From Clostridia bacterium (lineage in GTDB: Bacteria; Bacillota; Clostridia; Oscillospirales; Butyricicoccaceae), in the NCBI GenBank assembly GCA_021205365.1, contig JAJPXP010000050.1, positions 11,126-58,846 of the forward strand: a stretch of 47,721 bases of DNA, given 5' to 3'. The notes below the pieces were generated by a model that was not told where the DNA came from, did not search any database, and saw only the letters and a program-made list of their open reading frames with translations. A program made the position numbers and the translations under genes. Every line of letters starts with the position of its first letter. Positions within the stretch are counted from its first letter, which is position 1. Below are positions 1 to 8,359 of this stretch, piece after piece.

Positions 1-79
1 TGCCTTTATTTGCAATGTATTCCACGCCTTCATCCTGTTTTTCTGCGCGGCTCTTTGCCAGAATTTCATCTTTTTTCAT
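1..79 (-). CDS. Small membrane-type protein, DUF6442-like, partial (runs off left edge)
   Basis: Only the first 26 residues lie in the window. The ATG (77-79) is preceded by a CAAGGAGC ribosome binding site (about 88-95). The N terminus (MKKDEILAKSRAEKQDEG) is clearly related to that of the next gene upstream (MNKEDILAKAKKEN), so the two are tandem paralogues 42 bases apart and probably co-transcribed from the promoter at 478-506. The DUF6442 assignment is from memory of the family's N-terminal pattern. Function unknown. Confidence 0.6.
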   Translation of the reverse strand, partial: MKKDEILAKSRAEKQDEGVEYIANKG

Positions 80-121
80 AACAGATATGCTCCTTGTTTT
101 AACCGTATTTTATCGCCTTAG

Positions 122-436
122 TTAAAAGATACCCGTACAGAATTTATAGAAATAATAAATTGTAAGTACAAAAAGTACGATTGTAACGATAATATGCACT
201 TTCTTTCGGGTTTGTATTGCTTCATAAAGAGAAGCTGTTGCCGCCCCACAGAAAAAGAGCGCGATAATGTCTGCCGGAGATTCTACACGAACCAATTTTA
301 TTGCCATGATAATAATTCCTAAGATAATTGTCCCCCAGCAGGAAAACGCATCTCTGTGAACACGGATCTTTTTCTCCCGCTCATCCCCATAGATATTTTC
401 CTTTTTTGCTTTGGCCAAAATATCTTCCTTATTCAT
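122..436 (-). CDS. Small membrane protein, DUF6442-like
   Basis: 104 residues. A charged amphipathic N terminus (MNKEDILAKAKKENIYGDER, residues 1-20) leads into three hydrophobic stretches, roughly residues 32-48, 53-70 and 80-100, so this is a small inner-membrane protein. The start at 436 was chosen because AAGGAGGG lies at 446-453 at good spacing; a longer frame exists but has no ribosome binding site. Members of this family often sit beside XRE-type regulators, which may lie left of the window. No biochemical function is known. Confidence 0.75.
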   Translation of the reverse strand: MNKEDILAKAKKENIYGDEREKKIRVHRDAFSCWGTIILGIIIMAIKLVRVESPADIIALFFCGAATASLYEAIQTRKKVHIIVTIVLFVLTIYYFYKFCTGIF

Positions 437-455
437 ATGTACATGCCCTCCTTCT

Positions 456-532
456 GCCAAGTTTTCTTTGCAATTACAGTATAGCAATGCCAAGTATACT
501 TGTCAATATATTTCGCCAAGTTTTCTTTGCAA
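456..532 (-). promoter_or_regulatory. Promoter with flanking direct repeats for the DUF6442-like pair
   Basis: On the minus strand TTGACA (501-506) and TATACT (478-483) are separated by 17 bases. An 18-base direct repeat, GCCAAGTTTTCTTTGCAA, lies at 456-473 and 515-532, on either side of the promoter. A third GCCAAGT (489-495) lies in the spacer and overlaps the palindrome CAAGTATACTTG (491-502). This looks like a multi-site operator. Confidence 0.75.
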
Positions 533-564
533 ATTACAATTACTGTTTTTTGTGCACAATATAT

Positions 565-572
565 GGTATACT
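565..572 (+). promoter_or_regulatory. Extended -10 promoter of the radical SAM gene
   Basis: TGGTATACT-type extended -10 (TG motif at 564-565, TATACT at 567-572), with no good -35 at the usual spacing. It lies 25 bases before the ATG and close to the divergent repeat-bearing promoter. Confidence 0.5.
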
Positions 573-596
573 ATTTTAAAAAGAGGAGGGATTATC

Positions 597-1523
597 ATGC
601 TGGAGCGCTGTACTTTATGTCCGCGCAGCTGCGGCATCAACCGTACAAAAGGACAACTGGGCTTCTGTGGTGCGGATGACAAAATCCGTATTGGACTTGC
701 TTCCCTCCATCAATGGGAGGAGCCTTGTCTCTCCGGCACCAACGGGGCAGGTACGGTATTTTTCTGTCATTGTTCTCTGCGCTGTGTGTTCTGCCAGAAT
801 CACGACATTTCCGGGCGTGAGGCTGCAAAAACAGGTATTATCACCGATATTTCCGGTCTTGCTGATACCCTTCTATCCCTGCAGGAACAGGGTGCGCACA
901 ACATTGACCTTGTCACACCGACGCAATATTCTGCACAGCTCGCACAGGCTATTCCGCTCGCCCGTTCCCGTGGTTTGCTGATTCCCATTGTCTACAACTG
1001 CGGCGGCTATGAACGTGTGGAAACACTGAAGATGCTGGATGGTATGATTGATATCTATCTGCCAGATTTTAAATATTTCAGTTCTTATTATGCAGAACGC
1101 TATTCCGCTGCGCCAGATTATTTCGACATTGCTGTGGAAGCCATCTCCGAAATGGTGCGGCAAACAGATATTCCGGTAATGGATGCAGACGGCCTTTTGC
1201 GGAGCGGTACGATTATCCGGCATTTGATGCTTCCCGGACTTGCAGGAGATACAGCGCAGATTCTCCGTACCATTGCTTCCCGCTGGGGCAGCAAGGTCCT
1301 TGTCAGCCTGATGCGGCAATTCACACCCTGTACGGATTTAGCGGATTATCCTGAGCTGACGCGGCGTCTGACCGATGCAGAATATGAGGATGCCTGTTTC
1401 CTGATGGAAATGCTCGGTCTGGAAGGCTGGACACAGGATGCAGAATCCATCAGTGAAAGCTTTATCCCACATTTTGACGGCACTGGCGTATTCTCATGTA
1501 AGCAAGCAGAGCTTCCCCACTGA
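597..1523 (+). CDS. Radical SAM protein, PflA-like (COG1313 type)
   Basis: 308 residues. The protein starts with a Cys-rich segment (LERCTLCPRSCGINR, residues 2-16). A CX3CX2C radical-SAM cluster motif lies in the segment HCSLRCVFCQNHDIS (about residues 60-75), followed by the family's NIDLVTPTQY segment. It belongs to the putative pyruvate-formate-lyase-activating-enzyme-like group (PflX/COG1313), cytosolic Fe-S enzymes that cleave SAM; the substrate is unknown. The start at 597 is fixed by AGGAGGG at 584-590. No pfl gene is nearby, so a role in glycyl-radical activation is only a family-level inference. Confidence 0.85.
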   Translation: MLERCTLCPRSCGINRTKGQLGFCGADDKIRIGLASLHQWEEPCLSGTNGAGTVFFCHCSLRCVFCQNHDISGREAAKTGIITDISGLADTLLSLQEQGAHNIDLVTPTQYSAQLAQAIPLARSRGLLIPIVYNCGGYERVETLKMLDGMIDIYLPDFKYFSSYYAERYSAAPDYFDIAVEAISEMVRQTDIPVMDADGLLRSGTIIRHLMLPGLAGDTAQILRTIASRWGSKVLVSLMRQFTPCTDLADYPELTRRLTDAEYEDACFLMEMLGLEGWTQDAESISESFIPHFDGTGVFSCKQAELPH

Positions 1524-1562
1524 GGAAGTTTATTATAACGGCTCTCTACAATAAAAACAAAA

Positions 1563-1600
1563 CAGCGGGATTGCGAACCAAAAGGTTTGCAATCCCGCTG
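1563..1600. terminator. Bidirectional intrinsic terminator
   Basis: Near-perfect 17-bp stem (1563-1579 with 1584-1600), AAAA loop, A/T-rich on both sides. It serves the radical SAM gene and the convergent pckA. Confidence 0.85.
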
Positions 1601-1646
1601 CTATTTTATAAGCGTTCTAATTTATATATCAGACTGTACGGTAAAA

Positions 1647-3251
1647 TTAGAGCTGCGGACCAGCAGAAACCAGTGCCTTACCTGCTTCATTGCCCTCGTA
1701 CTTAGAGAAGTTCTTAACAAATCTCTGAGCCAGATCCTGAGCCTTGGTTTCCCACTCAGAAGCATCAGCATAGGTGTCGCGCGGGTCCAGAATTGCCGGA
1801 TCAACACCCGGAAGCTCGGTCGGAACTTCGAAGTTGAAGTGCGGAATGGTCTTGGTCGGAGCGTTCTTGATATCGCCGTTCAGGATAGCGTCGATGATGC
1901 CGCGGGTATCCTTGATGGAGATACGCTTGCCAGTGCCGTTCCAGCCAGTGTTTACCAGATAAGCCTTTGCGCCGCTCTGTTCCATCTTCTTAACCAGCTC
2001 TTCTGCATACTTGGTCGGATGCAGTTCCAGGAATGCCTGACCGAAGCAAGCGGAGAAGGTCGGGGTCGGCTCAGTGATGCCGCGCTCGGTGCCTGCCAGC
2101 TTAGCAGTGAAGCCAGACAGGAAGTAGTACTGGGTCTGCTCCGGAGTCAGTACGGAAACCGGCGGCAGTACGCCGAATGCGTCAGCAGACAGGAAGATAA
2201 CATTCTTTGCAGCCGGTGCAGTGGAAACCGGACGTACGATGTTCTCGATGTGGTCGATCGGATAAGATACACGGGTGTTCTCAGTTACGCTCTTGTCAGC
2301 GAAGTCGATCTTACCCTCTGCATCAACGGTAACGTTCTCCAGCAGAGCGTTACGCTTGATTGCATTGTAGATATCCGGCTCGGACTCCTTGTCCAGGTTG
2401 ATTACCTTTGCATAGCAGCCACCCTCGAAGTTGAACACGCCGTTGTCATCCCAGCCGTGCTCGTCGTCGCCGATCAGCAGACGCTTCGGGTCGGTAGACA
2501 GGGTGGTCTTACCAGTACCGGACAGACCGAAGAAGATAGCAGTGTTGTCACCGTTCATATCGGTGTTTGCAGAGCAGTGCATGGAAGCGATGCCCTTCAG
2601 CGGCAGGTAGTAGTTCATCATAGAGAACATACCCTTCTTCATCTCGCCGCCGTACCAGGTGTTGATGATAACCTGCTCACGGCTGGTGATATTGAATGCA
2701 ACGCAGGTTTCGGAGTTCAGGCCCAGCTCCTTGTAGTTCTCAACCTTTGCCTTAGATGCATTGTAAACAACGAAATCCGGCTCAAAGTTCTCGAGTTCCT
2801 CAGCGGTCGGCTGGATAAACATGTTCTTTACAAAGTGTGCCTGCCAAGCAACCTCAACGATGAAACGGATTGCCATGCGGGTGTCCTTGTTTGCGCCGCA
2901 GAATGCATCTACAACGAACAGTCTCTTGCTGCACAGTTCCTTAACAGCGAGATCCTTGACGCTCTTCCAAACATCCTCGCTCATCGGATGGTTATCGTTC
3001 TTGTACTCGTCAGAAGTCCACCAAACGGTGTTCTTGGAGTTCTCGTCCATAACGATATACTTATCCTTCGGGGAACGTCCTGTGTAAATACCAGTCATAA
3101 CGTTCACAGTATCCAGTTCAGTAACCTGGCCTACTTCGTAGCCTTCCAGGCCTTCCTTGGTTTCCTCCTCGAACAACATTTCGTAAGAAGGATTGTAAAC
3201 GATCTCGGTAGTTCCGGTGATGCCATATTTGTTCAAATCAATTTTTGCCAT
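1647..3251 (-). CDS. pckA: Phosphoenolpyruvate carboxykinase (ATP)
   Basis: 534 residues, the usual length of the ATP-type enzyme. It interconverts oxaloacetate + ATP and PEP + CO2 + ADP in the cytosol. In anaerobes it often runs toward oxaloacetate, feeding the C4/fumarate branch. Visible motifs: TGRSPKDK (substrate arginine, about residue 57), WYGGEMKKG with the metal/substrate lysine (about 200), P-loop [11 protein letters not shown] (about 240), and IGDDEHGW (about 260). The start has AAAGAGG upstream (3263-3269). It is monocistronic, with a terminator shared with the convergent gene. Confidence 0.97.
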   Translation of the reverse strand: MAKIDLNKYGITGTTEIVYNPSYEMLFEEETKEGLEGYEVGQVTELDTVNVMTGIYTGRSPKDKYIVMDENSKNTVWWTSDEYKNDNHPMSEDVWKSVKDLAVKELCSKRLFVVDAFCGANKDTRMAIRFIVEVAWQAHFVKNMFIQPTAEELENFEPDFVVYNASKAKVENYKELGLNSETCVAFNITSREQVIINTWYGGEMKKGMFSMMNYYLPLKGIASMHCSANTDMNGDNTAIFFGLSGTGKTTLSTDPKRLLIGDDEHGWDDNGVFNFEGGCYAKVINLDKESEPDIYNAIKRNALLENVTVDAEGKIDFADKSVTENTRVSYPIDHIENIVRPVSTAPAAKNVIFLSADAFGVLPPVSVLTPEQTQYYFLSGFTAKLAGTERGITEPTPTFSACFGQAFLELHPTKYAEELVKKMEQSGAKAYLVNTGWNGTGKRISIKDTRGIIDAILNGDIKNAPTKTIPHFNFEVPTELPGVDPAILDPRDTYADASEWETKAQDLAQRFVKNFSKYEGNEAGKALVSAGPQL

Positions 3252-3305
3252 CTTGCGTTTAACCTCTTTCCTATAGTATGGGTGATTGTATAATATCTGT
3301 ATATA

Positions 3306-3334
3306 ATGTTATCTAACTGACGCGATAAAGTCAA
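3306..3334 (-). promoter_or_regulatory. Candidate pckA promoter
   Basis: Minus strand TTGACT (3329-3334), 17-base spacer, TAACAT (3306-3311). The leader to the ATG is about 50 bases. The rest of 3335-3570 is A/T-rich and holds no gene that I can support. Confidence 0.5.
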
Positions 3335-3572
3335 TATGAAAATCATCCCAAATTCCACCAAAAGCGGGGTAAGAATCAGCAATTTTAACAATTCCACTCA
3401 CCTATACGTGTATCATGCAACTTTTCCGTCACTTTTAAACGGTACACTGGGATATCTGTATACATTTTCCCTCCCTCCAACAGGAATTTTTCGGTTTGGA
3501 ACTTCCCCTCATAATTTCTTTCATAATCCAATAGAAAAACGGCTCAGACAAAAAAATTATCCTGTATTTTCC

Positions 3573-3601
3573 TTCTCATCAAAGTCGGAAAATGCTATAA
3601 T
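3573..3601 (+). promoter_or_regulatory. Promoter of the acetyltransferase-lactonase pair
   Basis: TTCTCA (3573-3578), 17 bases, TATAAT (3596-3601) with an extended TGC just before it. Confidence 0.6.
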
Positions 3602-3633
3602 ATGAATAAGCCCTTTCACAGGAGATGAGGGAT

Positions 3634-4119
3634 TTGGTACAATTACATTTTGAACCTCTGTGTGAACAGTATCTTGAGGACCTGCAACTGCTGTGGTCTG
3701 ATCCTGCTGTCATTCGCTATACCGGTACACCGGAACCGTATACGCTAGAACAAACCCGACAAAAACTGCATCGGCTGCAGCAATCAGACGTCTTTGTTAT
3801 TCTACAGGATCATGTGTTTGTCGGAATCGTCGGCTGCCTCTGCATAGATAACAAAACGGTACAGTTTGGGCTGTTTTACCTGCTGAAACAGTCCGTCTGG
3901 GGCCAGGGATGTGCAACCGCTTCTGTCCATTGGATGCTGGATTATATGAATCAGAAATACAAGCATCCAATCCTCTATGCTGATGTGATATCCGAAAACA
4001 CTGCCAGTGAAAAAATATTGAAGCATCTTCATTTTATCTGCCAATCGGAATCCAAACCCGTGTACCACGCCGGACCGGAAGCCATTGTCCGGCACTACGT
4101 GTTACACCCGACCATATAG
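3634..4119 (+). CDS. GNAT family N-acetyltransferase
   Basis: 161 residues from a TTG start. The in-frame ATG at 3625 sits directly against the AGGAG (3620-3624), too close to initiate, whereas TTG at 3634 has 9-base spacing and gives the normal family start (VQLHFEPLCEQYLEDL). The middle holds the acetyl-CoA-binding region around SVWGQGCATASVHWML (about residues 90-105) and the typical second half (YADVISENTASEKILKHLHF, about 115-134). This is the RimJ/RimL-like class that acetylates amino groups of proteins or small molecules; the substrate is unknown. It lies 12 bases before the lactonase gene. Confidence 0.8.
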   Translation: MVQLHFEPLCEQYLEDLQLLWSDPAVIRYTGTPEPYTLEQTRQKLHRLQQSDVFVILQDHVFVGIVGCLCIDNKTVQFGLFYLLKQSVWGQGCATASVHWMLDYMNQKYKHPILYADVISENTASEKILKHLHFICQSESKPVYHAGPEAIVRHYVLHPTI

Positions 4120-4131
4120 GAGGCCATCTTT

Positions 4132-5163
4132 ATGCAATATATCTTCACAGGTTCTTACACCTCTCCGGACGGCAAAGAAGGTGTGCGCTGTTTTACCGTC
4201 TCCCCAGACGGTATACCCACTCCGCTTTGCACTGCAAACGCATACAATCCAACCTATGTACTCTATCACAACGGCAATCTGTACACCACCGGCCGATCTG
4301 AAACCGGCTGCTGTATCCATACGTTCGCTTTTGATGGTCACAGTTTAACACCCGTGCACCACATGGGTTCCCCCGGCGGTTCAACCTGCCATCTATCCAT
4401 TGTCGGGAGCACGCTGTATGCCTGCAACTATGCCAATGGTGAATTACTGCGCTGCCAGCTGGATACACGCGGTATTCCCACGGGTGAGCTGCAGATCATC
4501 TCATACACCGGATCTGGCCCACACCCGCGCCAGGATCATCCACATATCCATTCGGCGTTCCCGTCACCAGATGGCTGCTTTCTGCTGGTCTGTGATCTCG
4601 GCAGTGACCGTATTTACAATTACTCCATCCAGCCGGATGGAAGTCTGATACTAAATCCTGCACAGCCAGAAATTATCACCCTCTCCGGCTCCGGACCGCG
4701 CCATCTGACCTACAGCAAGGATGGAACACAGGTATATGTCATCACAGAGCTTTCGGCTCAGGTATTGGCATATCATCGTGATGTCAAAACAGGCGTGCTA
4801 AAACAGCTGCAGATCACAGACTGTGTACCCCAAAAACGCCCGGATGATACCCTTTCCGCGGATATTCACCTGTCCGATGACGAGCAGTTCTTATATGCAT
4901 CCTCCCGTGGTATCAATTACATGGCTGTATATCATATTCGTTCGGACAAGACACTGTCTGAACCGTTTTATCTACCGGTTTTCACTTCCGGACCGCGCCA
5001 TTTTTCATTCCAGCCGCGTGGGGAACATATCGTCATCACGGGACAATACACCGATACCGTGGTTGTCTGCCCACTTGACAAACGGACCGGACTCTATGAC
5101 AGGCCCCTCTGTGAGATTTCCGTTCCACAATCTACCTGTGCGCAATGGGTTGAAATATTGTGA
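4132..5163 (+). CDS. Lactonase family beta-propeller protein (6-phosphogluconolactonase-like)
   Basis: 343 residues, typical of the seven-bladed YbhE/Pgl family. It begins IFTGSYTSPDGKEGV and carries the family landmarks GSGPHPRQDHPHIHS (about residue 125) and SGSGPRHLTYSKDG (about 190). Members hydrolyse 6-phosphogluconolactone in the pentose phosphate pathway or act on related sugar lactones. No zwf or gnd is nearby, so the substrate is unproven. AGGAGG lies just upstream, and the gene is transcribed together with the acetyltransferase. Confidence 0.85.
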   Translation: MQYIFTGSYTSPDGKEGVRCFTVSPDGIPTPLCTANAYNPTYVLYHNGNLYTTGRSETGCCIHTFAFDGHSLTPVHHMGSPGGSTCHLSIVGSTLYACNYANGELLRCQLDTRGIPTGELQIISYTGSGPHPRQDHPHIHSAFPSPDGCFLLVCDLGSDRIYNYSIQPDGSLILNPAQPEIITLSGSGPRHLTYSKDGTQVYVITELSAQVLAYHRDVKTGVLKQLQITDCVPQKRPDDTLSADIHLSDDEQFLYASSRGINYMAVYHIRSDKTLSEPFYLPVFTSGPRHFSFQPRGEHIVITGQYTDTVVVCPLDKRTGLYDRPLCEISVPQSTCAQWVEIL

Positions 5164-5179
5164 CGACGCTATTTGACAT

Positions 5180-5340
5180 ACTTCACATAACTGATGCGTA
5201 TTCCATTCCCCCTGTGCGGCATCCTGTTTTTTCAGTGAGACGCCGGAAAGCATAGCATGTCCTGTTCGGTATCAATATCCTGTCATGCCCTGCTCTCTGG
5301 GAAATCTACCCATACAACCTGATCCAAATACCGTTTATAA
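5180..5340 (-). pseudogene. Possible degraded C-terminal fragment of a nucleotidyltransferase
   Basis: Minus-strand frame starting at 5339 reads YKRYLDQVVWVDFPESRA, a TGA at 5283-5285, then QDIDTEQDML before another TGA (5232-5234). The DIDTEQD ending resembles the C termini of MobA/IspD-type nucleotidyltransferases, and the first stop could be a mutated tryptophan codon. It is short and may be chance. The rest of the 5164-5462 gap holds only the terminator below. Confidence 0.25.
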
Positions 5341-5372
5341 AAGCCCTTTCCGCTTTTCTCCGGAAAGGGCTT
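5341..5372. terminator. Bidirectional intrinsic terminator
   Basis: Perfect 12-bp stem (5341-5352 with 5361-5372) and an 8-base loop, between the lactonase gene and the convergent nucleotidyltransferase gene. Confidence 0.8.
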
Positions 5373-5462
5373 TACATTGTCCAAAAAAGCGTTTTGGGAA
5401 AACACAGTTCCTCATCCGGCAGCTAAATCCTACCGCAAGAATAACTGCTGCTTGATCTGTTG

Positions 5463-6116
5463 TCATGCAGAAATCAACTTTTTTGCCCAAGTAAAAAGTT
5501 TTTCACACATTTCTTGAAATGCGACGTCTATACCGTTTTTTAAATCTATACTTATTCTGACAATTTCCCGATGCTCTTTGTCCACAGCCTTTAACAATTC
5601 GTTTTGTGTACTTACATATTCTCCTTTTTTCTGATAATAAAGGGCCTGTATGGTAAACACTGCTGATTTGTATAGTGCTTTCAGTACCTCTTCACTTTTT
5701 CCATGTAACATATTGTGAACGCAGGCATGATAAATATTACAGGCGCCTAATTTGACCGCCCTGTTAACGGCATCATGATCCAGCAACCTTTGCAGCTCTG
5801 TGAGTGAGCCTTTGATTGGTCGTGTATCAAAATAAAACTGAAACAGATCTGAAGACTCCCAGTGCAACAATTCCTGCTTCCCGGAAATAAATCCACATAT
5901 GAAATCCCTATTCGGGAGCTTGTCCAGCATATCGTTATATTGAACGATATCCTCAACATGCAGTTCATCGAAGATAACCACAACATCGATATCACTGGTT
6001 TCTGTCGCTTCCCCTCTCGCATAACTGCCTTGCAAGCCGACAAATTCCACCCGATCTCCAAAGGTATCCTGCAATGCTTGTAAAAAAATTTTCATCCAGC
6101 TTTCTATATCTATCAT
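5463..6116 (-). CDS. Nucleotidyltransferase-domain protein
   Basis: 217 residues. The pol-beta-type motif GSYARGEATETSDIDVVV (about residues 31-48) carries the GS and the DxD metal-binding pair, placing it in the minimal/aminoglycoside-type nucleotidyltransferase superfamily. The C-terminal half is helical and HEPN-like (AVKLGACNIYHACVHNML). It could modify a small molecule or a protein; the substrate is unknown. The ATG at 6116 overlaps the stop of the upstream small ORF as ATGA, so translation is probably coupled. Confidence 0.8.
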   Translation of the reverse strand: MIDIESWMKIFLQALQDTFGDRVEFVGLQGSYARGEATETSDIDVVVIFDELHVEDIVQYNDMLDKLPNRDFICGFISGKQELLHWESSDLFQFYFDTRPIKGSLTELQRLLDHDAVNRAVKLGACNIYHACVHNMLHGKSEEVLKALYKSAVFTIQALYYQKKGEYVSTQNELLKAVDKEHREIVRISIDLKNGIDVAFQEMCEKLFTWAKKLISA

Positions 6117-6298
6117 AAACCATCTCCATAAATCACAATGCATCTGTATCTTAAACATACTTCCCACAGTTTTAATTGTTCAGTATTCTCCATCACAAAT
6201 CTGCAAGCAATACCTTCCTCTTCTGCAACATCGTTATTCATATTCACTGTAATGCATTTGCTTTTTCCGCTTTCCAGCAGATCAAAAGCTTCCAGCAT
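6113..6298 (-). CDS. Small hypothetical protein (61 aa) between nitrilase and nucleotidyltransferase
   Basis: Not recognised. It starts 7 bases after the nitrilase stop (ATG 6296-6298) with only a weak GGAT-like ribosome binding site, and ends in a four-base ATGA overlap with the nucleotidyltransferase gene. The sequence (MLEAFDLLESGKSKCITVNM, then NNDVAEEEGIACRFV) is balanced and protein-like, with no membrane segment. The tight packing on both sides is the main evidence that it is real. Confidence 0.5.
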   Translation of the reverse strand: MLEAFDLLESGKSKCITVNMNNDVAEEEGIACRFVMENTEQLKLWEVCLRYRCIVIYGDGL

Positions 6299-6305
6299 AG
6301 CTGCT

Positions 6306-7088
6306 TTATCCGACTGGAACACGGTCACGCAATGCAGGAAACTCCCTGCGAAACCGCTGTGCCTCATTCATATCAAACTCCAGACGAATGATCTCTTCCT
6401 CTTCCCCTGCTTCAGCCAAAATCCTGCCGTCCGGGGCTACAATCATACTGTGACCAGCACCTGCGCAGCCGTCAATTTCACCGGTATGATTACAGGCAAG
6501 CAGAAAACTCTGGTTTTCCAATGCACGCACCCTGCAAAACAGTTTCCAGTCTTCCAGCCGTGCCTTCGGCCATGCAGCAGAAACCACAAATGCCGTTGCC
6601 CCGCGTTCCGTCATATGCCGGAACTGTTCCGGGAAACGCAGATCATAACAGGTAGCAAGTCCTAAAATACCATAAGATGTATAGATTTCACTGGTCTTAT
6701 TTCCCGGCTTCAGCAGCTCCCGTTCCCGAGAATCAAATCCGAATAAATGCATCTTTCGATAGGTTCCCAGCAAAAAACCATTGGTATCCAGCAGTGCCAT
6801 CGTATTATACATGCCATCTCGTGTCTTTTCTACAAAGCTTCCCGTTAAAACATGGCAATGCAACCTGCGGGCCCATGGAATAAGACGCAGCAATGTAGTC
6901 CCCTGCAGTGTCTCTGCCTCTTCCGCATACTGCTCAAAATTGGAGAAACCGACAGCCCATAATTCCGGCAGCATAAGAAAATCAAGCGGTTCGCCCTCCA
7001 ACTGAGACAAAATACGTTCAACCCTTGTCCAGCGTTCTGCTGGTATTTCGTCACTGCTTACACGCAGCTGAATCAATGCTGCTTTCAT
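6306..7088 (-). CDS. Carbon-nitrogen hydrolase (nitrilase family, omega-amidase-like)
   Basis: 260 residues. The nitrilase triad is visible: Glu42 in LMLPELW, Lys in YRKMHLF (about residue 110), and Cys in LATCYDLRFPE (about 146). The overall pattern resembles the Nit2/omega-amidase/YafV branch that hydrolyses alpha-ketoglutaramate and related amides, but the substrate is not proven. The ATG at 7088 has GGAGG (7096-7100) at 7-base spacing; a TTG two codons earlier is too close to it. First gene of a three-gene operon. Confidence 0.88.
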   Translation of the reverse strand: MKAALIQLRVSSDEIPAERWTRVERILSQLEGEPLDFLMLPELWAVGFSNFEQYAEEAETLQGTTLLRLIPWARRLHCHVLTGSFVEKTRDGMYNTMALLDTNGFLLGTYRKMHLFGFDSRERELLKPGNKTSEIYTSYGILGLATCYDLRFPEQFRHMTERGATAFVVSAAWPKARLEDWKLFCRVRALENQSFLLACNHTGEIDGCAGAGHSMIVAPDGRILAEAGEEEEIIRLEFDMNEAQRFRREFPALRDRVPVG

Positions 7089-7124
7089 TTGCAATCCTCC
7101 AGGTATTCCGATTCTAAAACCTTG

Positions 7125-7158
7125 TAAGGGCTGTCCGACAGCCGCCGGACAGCCCTTA
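7125..7158 (-). terminator. Intrinsic terminator of pfkA
   Basis: Perfect 13-bp stem (7125-7137 with 7146-7158); on the minus strand it is followed by a T-rich stretch. Confidence 0.85.
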
Positions 7159-7186
7159 TTTTCATATTAGACTGGATGCAGAAAAC

Positions 7187-8359
7187 TCAGTTTTTCTTCT
7201 CCTTGTCCTTATCTTTGTCTTTATCTTTTTCCTTGTCCTTATCCTTCTTTTTGTCCTTTTTCTTTTCCTTCTTACCCGGCTTCTCGTCACCAAAGCTGAT
7301 GCCGATATTGCGGGCTGCTTCTACCAGATCATTGTCAATCGGTACAGTCTTCAGCTTACCTGCAACCTCACTCAGCGGAACTGCAACAATCTGGTTGTTA
7401 CGGATGGCTACCATGTTACCGTACTGCTTGTGCTTAATCAGGCGGGCAGCTCCGGTACCCAGGCGGGTAGTCAGGATACGGTCATATGCATCCGGTCCGC
7501 CGCCTCGCTGGAAGTGTCCCGGGTTAACAACGCGGATTTCCTGACCACACTTTTCACCCAGCTCACGAGCCAGCTTAAAGCTAATAGACGGGTCAGTCAT
7601 AGCCGCACGTGCAGCCTTAAATTCCTTCTTGGACATAGCTGCCTCTTCCTGGGAAATCGCACCTTCTGCAACTGCTACGATGGTAAAGGAATGTCCATTC
7701 TTCTTGCGTTCGTTCAGCTTGTTCACAACTGCATCCAGATCGTAAGGGATTTCCGGAATCAGGATAATATCGGCGCCGCCTGCGATACCGGCAGTCAGCG
7801 TCAGCCAGCCTGCGCCATGTCCCATGATTTCAACAAGGAATACGCGGCTATGGGAGGTTGCTGTGGAATGGATTTTATCGATAACATCAGTAGCAATGTC
7901 CATTGCGGTCTGGTAGCCGAAAGTGACTTCCGTGCCCCACAGGTCATTGTCGATGGTCTTCGGCAGTGAAATAACATTCAAGCCTTCCTCACGCAGCAGA
8001 TTAGCCGTCTTCGTGGTGCCGTTGCCGCCGAGGATAACCAGACAGTCAAGCTCCATCTCATTGTAAGTCTTGATCATCTTGGTAACCTTGTCAACGCCGT
8101 TCTCATCCTTATCACGCATGTTCTTGAACGGCTGGCGGGAAGTACCCAGAATGGTACCGCCTACAGTCAGGATTCCAGAAAAATCACGCGGTGTCATCAG
8201 ACGCACATTTCCTTCGATCAAACCCTTATAGCCATCGCGGAAGCCATAAATTTCAACTTCCTCGCCGTATTCCTCATACAATGCTTTCGCAACGCCTCGC
8301 AGGGTAGAGTTCAGACCCTGGCAGTCGCCGCCACTCGTCAACATACCGACGCGTTTCAT
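7187..8359 (-). CDS. pfkA: 6-phosphofructokinase with charged C-terminal tail
   Basis: 390 residues. It phosphorylates fructose-6-phosphate in glycolysis. Motifs: N-terminal TSGGDCQGLN, GGNGTTK (111-117), catalytic PKTIDND (133-139), MGHGAGWL, and NPGHFQRGG. The residues matching E. coli 104 and 124 are Gly114 and Lys134. Glycine at the first is the ATP-type choice; lysine at the second is shared with PPi-dependent and mixed-group enzymes, so the phosphoryl donor cannot be called from sequence. The Mg-binding Asp103 of E. coli is Asn here. The last 28 residues (363-390) consist only of K, D, E and one final N, well past the normal family end. Confidence 0.93.
   Translation of the reverse strand: MKRVGMLTSGGDCQGLNSTLRGVAKALYEEYGEEVEIYGFRDGYKGLIEGNVRLMTPRDFSGILTVGGTILGTSRQPFKNMRDKDENGVDKVTKMIKTYNEMELDCLVILGGNGTTKTANLLREEGLNVISLPKTIDNDLWGTEVTFGYQTAMDIATDVIDKIHSTATSHSRVFLVEIMGHGAGWLTLTAGIAGGADIILIPEIPYDLDAVVNKLNERKKNGHSFTIVAVAEGAISQEEAAMSKKEFKAARAAMTDPSISFKLARELGEKCGQEIRVVNPGHFQRGGGPDAYDRILTTRLGTGAARLIKHKQYGNMVAIRNNQIVAVPLSEVAGKLKTVPIDNDLVEAARNIGISFGDEKPGKKEKKKDKKKDKDKEKDKDKDKDKEKKN

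Noticed and set aside
1587-3293. 568-residue open frame antisense to pckA
   Set aside because: The opposite frame is unmistakably PEP carboxykinase; the long open frame follows from its codon bias, and the antisense product shows no family features or ribosome binding site.
7190-7273. Possible tandem repeat or CRISPR-like array on the low-complexity stretch
   Set aside because: It is the coding sequence of the K/D/E tail of PfkA, in frame and without spacers.
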